This document shows positions 7,404 through 16,628 of a stretch of DNA of 64,000 nt, one piece after another. This DNA is from Desulfovibrio sp. GTDB lineage: Bacteria; Desulfobacterota; Desulfovibrionia; Desulfovibrionales; Desulfovibrionaceae. The position numbers and the translations under genes are program-made. The notes below the pieces were generated by a model, which ran no database searches, was not told where the DNA came from, and saw only the letters and a program-made list of their open reading frames with translations. Position 1 is the first letter of the stretch. Each line of letters opens with the position of its first letter. Where the stretch lies: positions 572,701 through 636,700 of the forward strand of contig JAQYWK010000004.1 of NCBI GenBank assembly GCA_030145055.1, given 5' to 3'.

Positions 7404-9596
7404 ATGTCGGACACTTTAACTGGTGAAGTTCGCACAGTTGTCTATCATAATGAAGAGAACGGCTACACTGTAGCTCGTGTATCTTCAAAAGATGAAGCCG
7501 CGCAGATTACTGTTGTGGGGTGCATGGGACAACTCACGCCCGGTGAATCAGCTGAATTTCAGGGCCGCTGGAAACAGCATCCTAAATTTGGACGCCAGTT
7601 TGAAGCTGATTATCATGAACGCATCCGTCCTGCTACTGAAGCAGGCGTTATCAGGTTTCTACAATCTTCAGCTATCAAAGGTGTCGGGGAAGCAATTGCT
7701 ACCGACATGGTCAAAGAGTTTGGAGTGGAAGTTCTGGATGTCTTAGACGATGAGCCTGATAAGCTTCTTAAGATTAAAGGTATTTCCAAGAAGAAATTAG
7801 CTGATATTGTGGACTCTTGGCAGTCTCAGCGCGAAATCAAGAATCTGATTATATTTCTGCATACTCATGATGTTCCTCCTACTTACGCTACTAAAATTTT
7901 CAACTTGTATGGCGCTCAGTCTGTTAAAAGAATAAGCGATAATCCGTATGAACTTGCTTATGATATCCGTGGTATCGGCTTTAAGACAGCGGATGCTATG
8001 GCGCTTAAGCTCGGATTTGCAGCGGATTCTTCTCAGCGAATTGAGGCCGCGATTGTTTATTCTTTGTTCTCGGTAAGTGAGCGGGGCGGGCATATGTTCA
8101 GCCCTCGTGACAAGCTTGTTGAAGACGTTTCAAAGATGCTTGGCGGCGTGGATATTACCTTGGTCGATGATGGTATTCACGCGCTTGAAGAACGGAAACG
8201 GATTAGAGTTGAAGCTCTTCCTGAGCAGGATATTGATTCGGCAGTATTTTTGATGCATTTTTACAGATTTGAGAGTGAAATTTGTAAAAGATTGCATGGT
8301 CTTGTGAGTCATCCATCCCCTGTCAGTAAGGAGAAGGTTGAGAAGACTTTACCAGAGGTTGAAAAAGAGCTTGGTTTTAACCTTTCAGGTGAACAGCGCG
8401 AAGCTGTTTTTGCGGCCTGCGTAAATAAATTTTTTATTATTACTGGCGGACCGGGAACTGGTAAAACTACCATCACCCGTGCTGTGGTGCTTACACTTAG
8501 CGAGCTTGGGCTTAAGGTTAAGCTTGCCGCGCCTACGGGCAGGGCTGCTAAGCGGTTGTCGGAAGCTACTGGCAGATCAGCTTCTACAATTCACCGCATG
8601 TTGCAATATACGCCTGATAGCGGTGGTTTTTATTACAACGAAGATCAGAAGCTTAAGGCGGACGTTCTGGTTGTGGATGAGGCTTCAATGCTCGATTCAC
8701 AGCTATGTTTGTCGGTTTTACGTGCTGTTCCACTCACCTGCCGTGTTATTTTTGTAGGTGACGTGAACCAGCTTCCATCAGTTGGACCGGGTAATGTTCT
8801 TTCTGATTTACTGCAAAGCGGGGAAGTGCCAAGTGCAGTTCTTAATCATATTTTCAGACAAGCTCAGGAAAGTTATATAGTAGTAAATGCCCATAGAATT
8901 AATGATGGACTCTTTCCATTAGGGCATCCTGCTGACGCGCCGGAAGCAGATTTTTTCTGGATACCTCAAGAGTCTCCACTAAAGGTTCAAGAGATGATTG
9001 CGCAAACCGTTTGCGAGCGCATTCCTGAACGTTACGACCTCGACCCCATGACCGACATTCAAGTGCTGACACCGATGCATAAGGGTGATGTGGGAACTCA
9101 GAAACTCAATTCCATATTACAGGACAGACTCAATCCCGCGCGCGGAAAACCGCTAGTGCGTGGTTTTGTTGAGTTCCGTGTGGGGGATCGAATTTCACAG
9201 ATGCGTAACAACTACGATAAAGAAGTTTTTAACGGAGATCTCGGGCGCGTTGTGTACATCGACACCGAAAAGAATGAGCTCACCGCAGAATTTGACGGTA
9301 ATATTGTTCATTACGAGTTTTCCGAATTAGATGAGCTGTCCCTTGCTTATGCGGTCAGCGTGCATAAGTCGCAGGGTAGTGAATATCCCGCTATCGTTAT
9401 GCCGATTGTTTCCCAGCACTATTTATTGCTGCAAAGAAATCTGCTTTACACCGCCCTGACCAGAGCGCGCACTTTGGCGGTTTTGGTAGGTAGCAAACGG
9501 GCATTTCACATTGGGCTGAACAACATCACAGCCGGAAAAAGATTCACTAATTTGCGTTATCGCATAAAGCAGATATTTGACGAAAATCTGCTGTAG
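7404..9596 (+). CDS. recD2: RecD2-like SF1B DNA helicase
   Basis: A 730-aa ATP-dependent 5'-3' DNA helicase of the RecD2 type, found in bacteria as a protein separate from RecBCD. The N-terminal region (about 1-70) is the OB-like domain typical of RecD2. Helix-hairpin-helix repeats follow (SAIKGVGEAIATDMV near 90 and KIKGISKKKLADI near 125). The helicase core has Walker A GGPGTGKTT (348-356), motif Ia APTGRAAKRL, Walker B DVLVVDEASMLD and the C-terminal LAYAVSVHKSQGSEYP with ALTRAR. It lies 100 bp after recR, so a repair-gene unit is plausible. No RecB or RecC is visible nearby. Confidence 0.9.
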   Translation: MSDTLTGEVRTVVYHNEENGYTVARVSSKDEAAQITVVGCMGQLTPGESAEFQGRWKQHPKFGRQFEADYHERIRPATEAGVIRFLQSSAIKGVGEAIATDMVKEFGVEVLDVLDDEPDKLLKIKGISKKKLADIVDSWQSQREIKNLIIFLHTHDVPPTYATKIFNLYGAQSVKRISDNPYELAYDIRGIGFKTADAMALKLGFAADSSQRIEAAIVYSLFSVSERGGHMFSPRDKLVEDVSKMLGGVDITLVDDGIHALEERKRIRVEALPEQDIDSAVFLMHFYRFESEICKRLHGLVSHPSPVSKEKVEKTLPEVEKELGFNLSGEQREAVFAACVNKFFIITGGPGTGKTTITRAVVLTLSELGLKVKLAAPTGRAAKRLSEATGRSASTIHRMLQYTPDSGGFYYNEDQKLKADVLVVDEASMLDSQLCLSVLRAVPLTCRVIFVGDVNQLPSVGPGNVLSDLLQSGEVPSAVLNHIFRQAQESYIVVNAHRINDGLFPLGHPADAPEADFFWIPQESPLKVQEMIAQTVCERIPERYDLDPMTDIQVLTPMHKGDVGTQKLNSILQDRLNPARGKPLVRGFVEFRVGDRISQMRNNYDKEVFNGDLGRVVYIDTEKNELTAEFDGNIVHYEFSELDELSLAYAVSVHKSQGSEYPAIVMPIVSQHYLLLQRNLLYTALTRARTLAVLVGSKRAFHIGLNNITAGKRFTNLRYRIKQIFDENLL

Positions 9597-9647
9597 ACTG
9601 AGATTTACTGTAGCTCGAATCTACCGTAGCTTGATATTTGTTGAACA

Positions 9648-11924
9648 TTAGAGCTGACGCCTTTCGCGCACCCAGCAGTTTCCTTCGATAGATTTGGCCC
9701 ACTTTTTAAGTGACGCGGCCTGTTCGCCTATTTCCAGCAGAGATTGATCGGGAGTGCAGTCCAGTATTGCAAGCGATACGGAGACTAATGGGAATTTAGC
9801 CGTTGTGCCGTCACGCCCTTTTCCTTCCATCCAGCCATTCGCTCTATCTTTTGGATTATAGCTGTTTTTCACAATTCGCTTGAAACATCGCGTGATTGCC
9901 AGACATATTCTCTCGGCTTTATCTGGTGAAATTACCTGTACGAAATCATCTCCGCCGATGTGCCCTATGAAATCAGTGGTTACATCAGAACCATATTTAA
10001 CCGTTGCCCATGATATTATGCGGCTGATGAGCAAGATTATTTTGTCTCCGCCCTTGAAACCGTAAGTGTCGTTGTACACTTTGAAATTGTCGAGATCGGC
10101 GTAGATAATGGAATAGTTTTCTTTGGCTTTCATGCGCCGTTCAATTTCTTTTTCTATTCCTAGATTACCGGGTAGTCCTGTTAGTGGGTTTGTTCCTTTT
10201 GCCATTTCAACTTGAACATGCGCTAAAGTGTCGAGTAATTTTTGCACTGAAACTACGCCGAATAATTTATCTTCCTTGGTAATGATTATGTCGTCGTAGG
10301 CTTTTTTCCTTTCTCTTGCCATAGCTTGCTTTGAGACGTTTTCTACCGATGTTTCGAGGTCTATGGTTAGCGGTGATTCGTCCATGACTGAGGCTATCGC
10401 TTTGTTAGAATAGAGCGCCACTCCGAACTTACCGGAAAGGTGTTTGTTTAAGCGATATTCCATAATCAGCCCGCACGGAACTTTGTTTTTGACTACAGCC
10501 ACACTACTGACGCCGTCTCCTTGCTCAAATATGTTTTGGACTACTGGCACGGGGGTATCCATTTCAACCGGACTTATTTTGTTGACCAGATTTTTTACAG
10601 GTATACCGCAGATATTCGTGTCAGTGCGGAGCTCTGGAGTTTTCTGAATATTCATTGCTTCTGGTGTTAGTTCAGGCTTGATTCGAGCAGGTCTGGCGAA
10701 GAAATATCCTTGTCCGAGATGAACGCCCATGTCGATCATTGCGACTGCCTGTGACTGTGTTTCTATCCCCTCAACTAATAGCTTGCCGCCGATTTTTTCT
10801 GAAAAATCGGTGAATGTTTCAACTATTGCTCTGTTAACTTGACTCGTTTCGATATTGTCCACAAAAGATTTATCAAGCTTGATATAATCTGGTTTAATCT
10901 CCGCTATGGATGATAGCCCTGAATATCCGGTTCCGGCATCATCAATTGCGACCAGATATCCTTGGTTACGGTAATGATCGAGCGTTTTACGGAAAGTTTT
11001 AAAGTCCTTTACGCTATGTCTTTCTGTTATTTCAAAAACGATGTTTTCCGGTTTAAGACCCCACCTGTCTAATAGTATTTTAGTTTCGCCCGGTGAGAAA
11101 TTTGGATCAACAATAGTGCGGGGGTGAATGTTTAAAAACAGTTTTTGTTGTTGATCAAATTCACCGAAAGAGCTGATTGCAGATTCGCGACATATTCTTT
11201 CTAGCTGAAAAAGCTTTCCAATATTTTCTGCCATATCAAAGAGGGTGAGCGGTGAGCGGAAAGGTGAGTTGCGTGGTCCTCTTGCTAGGGCTTCCCAACC
11301 GTGGATTTTCTTGTCCGCAAGGTTCACTATAGGTTGATAGTGGCAGTTAACCCTGCTGTGTTTTATTATTTCGCAAAACTCTTTGCTGAGCTCAAGATTC
11401 GAAAGGTCCGCATTGTTTTGCGCCTCAAGGCGTGCTTCGCCGATGGCGGACAAAAAACCGGACCATAACTTATTATTTGTGTGCGAAGCGCGAAATGATG
11501 AGTGTCCGCTATTTAAGGTTATGGTGTTGCCAGTCAGACTGATTTGATCACTTTTTACTAAATTTTCAATGTTTACTTTAAACTGGTAAGCAAGTTCATC
11601 CAGTGCGAGTTTTTGGTGGCAATCATTGGGGTCGAGTAGAAAAAACTCACCAGCGTTAAACGAGAAAATATGGAATTCGTCATGTTGTAATCGGAGGTAA
11701 CCTTCGTTTTCAATCCCGACGCGAATTTGATTTTCAAGGGACGTAGCCCATTCACTTCCGTACATTTCAAATAGAGTAGGGAAATCTTGGATTGCAAAAT
11801 ATAGAATATTAAGACTGCCCACATTTTGAATCAAGCTCCCTATTCCTGGACCTTCGAAAAAATCTCGGTTTCTGTCAGAAGGGAAATTGAAGTAATCAGA
11901 TTTTTTCTTGATAAGTTGTAGCAT
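9648..11924 (-). CDS. EAL-CBS-GGDEF c-di-GMP signalling protein
   Basis: A 758-aa cytoplasmic protein with no membrane segment. After an N-terminal region of unknown fold (about 1-180) comes an EAL domain with WEALARG (EAL at 212-214), FLNIHP, EITERHS, the DDAGTGYS variant of DDFGTGYS, KLDKSF, VEGIE and LGQGYFFARP, so most metal and substrate residues are present. A CBS-pair-like region (about 450-580) follows, then a GGDEF domain (about 590-745) with the signature spelled GGDDF near 665. Both c-di-GMP synthesis and hydrolysis are possible, with the CBS pair as a candidate nucleotide sensor. It ends divergently from the exopolysaccharide locus, a likely target of c-di-GMP control (inference). 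Confidence 0.88.
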   Translation of the reverse strand: MLQLIKKKSDYFNFPSDRNRDFFEGPGIGSLIQNVGSLNILYFAIQDFPTLFEMYGSEWATSLENQIRVGIENEGYLRLQHDEFHIFSFNAGEFFLLDPNDCHQKLALDELAYQFKVNIENLVKSDQISLTGNTITLNSGHSSFRASHTNNKLWSGFLSAIGEARLEAQNNADLSNLELSKEFCEIIKHSRVNCHYQPIVNLADKKIHGWEALARGPRNSPFRSPLTLFDMAENIGKLFQLERICRESAISSFGEFDQQQKLFLNIHPRTIVDPNFSPGETKILLDRWGLKPENIVFEITERHSVKDFKTFRKTLDHYRNQGYLVAIDDAGTGYSGLSSIAEIKPDYIKLDKSFVDNIETSQVNRAIVETFTDFSEKIGGKLLVEGIETQSQAVAMIDMGVHLGQGYFFARPARIKPELTPEAMNIQKTPELRTDTNICGIPVKNLVNKISPVEMDTPVPVVQNIFEQGDGVSSVAVVKNKVPCGLIMEYRLNKHLSGKFGVALYSNKAIASVMDESPLTIDLETSVENVSKQAMARERKKAYDDIIITKEDKLFGVVSVQKLLDTLAHVQVEMAKGTNPLTGLPGNLGIEKEIERRMKAKENYSIIYADLDNFKVYNDTYGFKGGDKIILLISRIISWATVKYGSDVTTDFIGHIGGDDFVQVISPDKAERICLAITRCFKRIVKNSYNPKDRANGWMEGKGRDGTTAKFPLVSVSLAILDCTPDQSLLEIGEQAASLKKWAKSIEGNCWVRERRQL

Positions 11925-12050
11925 GAGATAGAATCTCCATTATATGGTATAGAAACCGTGTATGAACGTTCAAAGCCGGACTTTCGCGTCTGATTTTCGG
12001 GAGACTACATTTAATAATTATTCGGATGTTACTTCTTCGTTACATTTTGT

Positions 12051-12079
12051 TTAAGATTCTGAGCTGGTTTGAATATTAT
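12051..12079 (+). promoter_or_regulatory. Candidate sigma70 promoter of the first polysaccharide block
   Basis: TTAAGA (12051-12056), a 17-bp spacer and TATTAT (12074-12079) lie about 70 bp upstream of the glycosyltransferase start. The -35 matches only four of six consensus bases. Confidence 0.35.
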
Positions 12080-12146
12080 AAGTATCTGGAATGTTGAACT
12101 CGATTCATGTAATCAGCGTGTATATATATGTTAGGAGGTAAGACGT

Positions 12147-13250
12147 TTGAATGATGAATCTTTAAGAGTTCTAATTGTTTCTCAAGATTTTAAGCATATA
12201 GGCGGCGTGGTTGAGACTGCGCAATTGCTGCTTTCAAAATTCACGGGAAAGATAGACGTATCACATGGCGCGCTGGGGCGCAGAGTCGGGCAGGTGGGCG
12301 CTAGGGCATACGTTCAGCCTTTACTTGATATGTTTAATCTTTTTAAATTGACTCGGAAAGAGAGCTTTGATGTCATTCATGTAAATCCATCCTTCAAAGT
12401 TCGCTCGTTTGTGAAAGAATTCTTTGTTTTTATGCTTTTTTGCACGCTCGGATATTCTGGTAAGATCTTGCTATTCTTTCACGGCTGGGATCCAGTCTTT
12501 TTGCAAAAACTAACTTCAAATATTATTGGCAGAAAGTTCCTATTATTCATGTTTAAGCGCGCAGGTATAATAGTTGTACTATCTAGTAAGTACCGTAGAT
12601 CGCTTATTGATTTAGGGGTTGAGGAAGATAAAGTCGTCGTGCTTACCACAATGTATAACAAGGCGGATGTTCCGAATAACCATGAAGATATAACCGCTCG
12701 TAATTCAATTTTATTTCTTTCAAGGATTGTTCGTAAAAAGGGCGTTTTCGAACTTGTTGAAGCTTTTGAAGATCTGCGCAAACGGCATGGAAACTTGCAC
12801 TTGATTATGGCTGGAGATGGCCCAGATATGAGTTTGCTTGAAGAATTAGTAAAGGTGAAAAAAATAGAAAACATATCTTTTCCGGGTTATATAAAAGGGG
12901 CTGAGAAGCGTAGGGCTTTTGAAGAATCATCAATTTTTATTCTCCCCACTTTTTTTTCTGAGGGTTGTCCTGTTTCGCTTCTTGAAGCTATGGCGGCGGG
13001 TCTTGTGCCAGTTGTTCCTCTTTCTGGCGGCATTGCGGATATTGTAAAGCCTGACGAAACTGCAATTATACTTGAAACTGTTACGGAAAGCAGTATCGTT
13101 TCCGCAATAGATGGATTAATTGGTGATCCTGAACGCATGAAATTAATTTCAAAAAATGTTGAAATTTACGCCAAAGATAATTTTGAATCAGATAAGGTAT
13201 GTGACCGTATTTTAGATTTATACAAACAGATCAAGAGCAAGGTTCAATGA
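12147..13250 (+). CDS. Glycosyltransferase family 4
   Basis: A GT-B-fold retaining glycosyltransferase of 367 aa. It is expected to add a sugar from a nucleotide donor to the lipid-linked exopolysaccharide repeat on the cytoplasmic face. The N-terminal acceptor domain has IGGVVETAQLLLSKF. The C-terminal donor domain has LFLSRIVRKKGVFELVEAF and the E-x7-E region LPTFFSEGCPVSLLEAMAAG. The sugar specificity cannot be read. The TTG start is supported by AGGAGG (12134-12139) eight bases upstream; an ATG four bases later is in another frame. It is first in the exopolysaccharide locus and overlaps the next gene by four bases (ATGA), so the two are translationally coupled. Confidence 0.88.
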   Translation: MNDESLRVLIVSQDFKHIGGVVETAQLLLSKFTGKIDVSHGALGRRVGQVGARAYVQPLLDMFNLFKLTRKESFDVIHVNPSFKVRSFVKEFFVFMLFCTLGYSGKILLFFHGWDPVFLQKLTSNIIGRKFLLFMFKRAGIIVVLSSKYRRSLIDLGVEEDKVVVLTTMYNKADVPNNHEDITARNSILFLSRIVRKKGVFELVEAFEDLRKRHGNLHLIMAGDGPDMSLLEELVKVKKIENISFPGYIKGAEKRRAFEESSIFILPTFFSEGCPVSLLEAMAAGLVPVVPLSGGIADIVKPDETAIILETVTESSIVSAIDGLIGDPERMKLISKNVEIYAKDNFESDKVCDRILDLYKQIKSKVQ

Positions 13251-14503
13251 CCTTTTTACTCTCACTATTCTTCTTTTTGCGCCCGATCATGTTTATCGAC
13301 ATTGGTTGGCTTATTTTCGGTTTGAATATAACCGAATTTTTTGCTGTTTTTGCTACCTTTATTTTGATCGGTGCTTTTGTTCTGCGCGTAGTAATATCTA
13401 AAAAGCTCAATATTTCTGTAGTAGATTTTTTTATAATGTTCTTCATCATTTGGTGTTTCTTTATATTTGTACTCTACATAGATAAATCAAACATAAAAGA
13501 TGTAGCAAAATTCACAATACCATTTTTTACTTACATAGTGATGAAGAATGTTATTACTCAGCGAAAGCAATACACCAGACTTGTGTTGCTTATGATTTAT
13601 GGTTTTTTCATACCTGTCTGTGCCAGTGCCGTACTTATCTCACAAGGTTTGGGGCTGGATAAGGTTTTATATTGGACAGGTCTTCATCGCTACCAAGGTG
13701 TTTATGTAAATCCGCATAACCTGGGTCATTGTATGGCTTTTTTGCTCATGCTGATGGTTATATATACTATCGTGTGCTCAATGGATCCCACCATTAAGCC
13801 ACTACGTCAGCGCAAGGCACTTTTTTTATTTTTTATAATATTAGGAACGCTCGCATTATATTGTTTGTATAAGAGTTATGTGCGTACTTCTTTGCTCGGA
13901 ATGTTCATTTTTGTTTACTATTACCTCTTTAAAAAAAACAAACGGTTGCTCATAGTTCTTACCGGAATTCTCGGGATTCTGGGGATGGTGTTTGCGGCTA
14001 TTTTATATACAATTTTCTTTGATATGGTAGACTCTGCAAAGGGGCGTGATAAAGCGGAAAACTTTGGTTCTGGGCGACCTTATATCTGGAAACACAATCT
14101 TAATGAGTTCTCGAAACTTCCTCTGGATGGAATGCTTGCAGGGGTTGGTGTTGGTAATAGAAAGACTCATGACAGTAAGTCTGTAGGTGGTGGTGATGTT
14201 TGGAATAGCCACAACGATTTCCTTGAAGTTATGATGCAGACTGGGATTATTGGACTTCTTATTTATCTTGGTATGCAGATATGTATTTTTCGAAAGATAC
14301 GACAACTTGAGGGTAAGGAAAAATACGTTTTCCTTGCCCTGTTCCTCACTGTTAATTTTATGAATTTTGTTAGTAATAGTTATATTACCCGGTTTGGGCT
14401 GGGGCAGATTTATTATGCAGTGCTCGCGTATATTGAGTTGCCCATCTATAACTATAAAAAGGATTCAGATAAAAGTGAGGCTCGGGAATTTAACGAATAT
14501 TAA
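13247..14503 (+). CDS. O-antigen ligase/polymerase-like membrane protein
   Basis: A 418-aa integral membrane protein with about ten to twelve hydrophobic segments. The central part has the O-antigen ligase (Wzy_C) look: a periplasmic loop holding YQGVYVNPHNLGH near 155, a helix with VRTSLLGMF, and later GVGVGNRKTHDSKSVGGGDVWNSHNDFLEVMMQTG. That region contains the H-N-D-F-L-E element typical of WaaL/Wzy-like proteins. In this context it most likely polymerises the exopolysaccharide repeat unit in the periplasm, although transfer of the polymer to another acceptor is possible. The start ATG overlaps the preceding stop. Confidence 0.82.
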   Translation: MTFLLSLFFFLRPIMFIDIGWLIFGLNITEFFAVFATFILIGAFVLRVVISKKLNISVVDFFIMFFIIWCFFIFVLYIDKSNIKDVAKFTIPFFTYIVMKNVITQRKQYTRLVLLMIYGFFIPVCASAVLISQGLGLDKVLYWTGLHRYQGVYVNPHNLGHCMAFLLMLMVIYTIVCSMDPTIKPLRQRKALFLFFIILGTLALYCLYKSYVRTSLLGMFIFVYYYLFKKNKRLLIVLTGILGILGMVFAAILYTIFFDMVDSAKGRDKAENFGSGRPYIWKHNLNEFSKLPLDGMLAGVGVGNRKTHDSKSVGGGDVWNSHNDFLEVMMQTGIIGLLIYLGMQICIFRKIRQLEGKEKYVFLALFLTVNFMNFVSNSYITRFGLGQIYYAVLAYIELPIYNYKKDSDKSEAREFNEY

Positions 14504-14530
14504 TATGTGCCATCCACAAGTAGGCGAGCG

Positions 14531-16504
14531 ATGACTGTTGATAAAATTATATGGATTTTGAATAGGCTAAAGGCAATGGGGCCTAAGGAAATTCTGTACC
14601 GTTTCGGTGACGAAGTTCGCTGTTTTGCTGAAAGCATCGGTTTCATGACCGCAAAAGTTGTTGCGCGCGCTGATTTGAGACGGACAGGTTCTTGCTGGCT
14701 ACCAATGGATGGGCTTGAATCGGACTCTGATCTCATTTTATCCTCGGCAGATCAGATTTTGAACGAAGGAATGAATCTCTTTGCTCTTGGTAATAAGGTT
14801 TCATGCGTGACACCTGAATGGAACCGAGATCCATCTACAGGTAAGCTCTGTCCGCTTAGTTTTGGTAAAAAATTAAAATTCAAAGATCAGTCCATTTGCG
14901 GTGATGTAAAATACCTGTGGGAGCTTTCAAGATTTTTACAGATTGTACCTCTTGCCCGTGCGTATCAAATTTCTGAGGATGATAAATATCTGCGGTCCGT
15001 CAGGGTAATGGTTGAATCTTGGCTTGATGAATGTCCTTATATGATGGGCGTTAATTGGAGTAGTTCTTTAGAGATTGGAATAAGGCTTATTAACTGGAAC
15101 ATTGCTTGGCAGTATATCGGCGGGGTGAATTCTCCAATATTTGACGGGAAGGATGGCAAGCTTTTCCAAACCCGCTGGCTCGATTCTATTTATCAGCATA
15201 TCCACTTCATTGACGGTTGGTATTCTAAAGGTTCGTCAGCTAATAATCATTTGATAGGTGAGGCCGCCGGTGTTTTTACTTCCTGCAAAACATGGCCGTT
15301 TTGGGAGGAATGCGAAAAGTGGGAAACTACTGCGTTAAATATTCTTGAGACTGAATCCAGTGCGCAGGTTTTTGACGATGGAGTTGATCGGGAACAGACA
15401 ACTTCGTATCAGCAATTTGTAATTGATTTTTTATTGCTATCGTATTTAGCAGATAAGAATAATTTTTCTCACAAATATTTCAAAACGATTGAAAAGATGA
15501 TCGGCTTTCTAAGCTCGCTCATGGATGTTTCAGGCAACGTTCCTATGATAGGTGACGCGGATGATGGCCTGGTAACGGGACTGGGAATGTACGATGGATT
15601 CCATCCCTTTAAATCTCTGATTGCAACAGGTGGGATTCTGTTTTCTCGGGACGATTTTCTGCAAAAAACAGACGGATGCGATCTGAAATCTGTGAGTCTT
15701 TTGGGGCGCGTTTCAGAGTATTCGCCGCAATGTGGAACTAAAACTCCACTTACCAGCCGTGAGTATAGTCGTGGTGGATATTTTATTCTCGGCGATAATT
15801 TTGGTACTGAATCAGAACTATTTATCGTAGCTGATGCCGGGCCTCTCGGGTATGGCGCATTAGCTGCTCACGGACATGCGGACGCTTTGTCTATTTATAT
15901 GTCGCTTGCCGGGCGTGAATTTCTCGTTGATCCGGGTACTTATGTTTACAATGGGAATCGTAAGTGGCGTGATTATTTCCGCGGGACATCTGCGCATAAT
16001 ACAGTGCGTGTGGATGGTTTGAATCAGAGTGAGATAGGTGGCCGTTTTCTATGGAAAAATCATGCCGAGGCCGAAGGGGCTGTTCATTTTGACCGCGATG
16101 TTGAAACTTTCCGTGGCAAGCATAATGGCTATGAGCGGTTAAGTGATCCCGTAACTCATGAGAGAGCTGTTTCCCTTGATAAACTTGGTAAACGGATAGT
16201 TGTACAGGATCATTTGCGATGTAAAGGATCACATTCAGTTGAGCAGTTCTGGCATTTCAGTGAAGATTGCACCGTTGTTTTTGATGGTCCACATAAAATT
16301 GTCATCACCAATTCAGGTGTTTCGATAGAAATGCATTTTGGTGAAGCAGTTTCCTTGCAGATGCTTAAAGGAGAGGTTACTCCTCCATTTGGTTGTGTGT
16401 CCCGCAGGTTCGGCGTAAAGGTACCAAGTGTAACAATTATTGCTGAAGTTTATATTGAAGGTGATTCTTGTTTGATTGCGGAAATCGTTTATGGACGGGT
16501 TTAA
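14531..16504 (+). CDS. Heparinase II/III-fold protein, no signal peptide
   Basis: A 657-aa polysaccharide-lyase-type protein with an N-terminal alpha/alpha toroid and a C-terminal heparinase II/III beta-sandwich. Toroid landmarks are NWSSSLEIGIRLINW and SSANNHLIGEAAG. The C-terminal domain has AAHGHADALSIYMSLAGREF and GTSAHNTVRVDGLNQS, with the histidines expected in the active site. No signal peptide is seen, unlike the second heparinase-fold gene at 28.7 kb. Members of this family are common in exopolysaccharide loci, where the true reaction is usually untested. A GTG at 14507 would add eight residues but has no ribosome site; ATG 14531 has a weak AGGCGAG and is preferred. Confidence 0.82.
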   Translation: MTVDKIIWILNRLKAMGPKEILYRFGDEVRCFAESIGFMTAKVVARADLRRTGSCWLPMDGLESDSDLILSSADQILNEGMNLFALGNKVSCVTPEWNRDPSTGKLCPLSFGKKLKFKDQSICGDVKYLWELSRFLQIVPLARAYQISEDDKYLRSVRVMVESWLDECPYMMGVNWSSSLEIGIRLINWNIAWQYIGGVNSPIFDGKDGKLFQTRWLDSIYQHIHFIDGWYSKGSSANNHLIGEAAGVFTSCKTWPFWEECEKWETTALNILETESSAQVFDDGVDREQTTSYQQFVIDFLLLSYLADKNNFSHKYFKTIEKMIGFLSSLMDVSGNVPMIGDADDGLVTGLGMYDGFHPFKSLIATGGILFSRDDFLQKTDGCDLKSVSLLGRVSEYSPQCGTKTPLTSREYSRGGYFILGDNFGTESELFIVADAGPLGYGALAAHGHADALSIYMSLAGREFLVDPGTYVYNGNRKWRDYFRGTSAHNTVRVDGLNQSEIGGRFLWKNHAEAEGAVHFDRDVETFRGKHNGYERLSDPVTHERAVSLDKLGKRIVVQDHLRCKGSHSVEQFWHFSEDCTVVFDGPHKIVITNSGVSIEMHFGEAVSLQMLKGEVTPPFGCVSRRFGVKVPSVTIIAEVYIEGDSCLIAEIVYGRV

Positions 16505-16628
16505 AACATAAGTATTTGTTGTTTCTGATTAAAGTTTTTTTTGATATGTATTAGTTCAACAATTGAAGTATATTATGTTGAAAGATATTTACACTAGTAA
16601 AGGCCGGAACCTAGGGAGTAATATATAA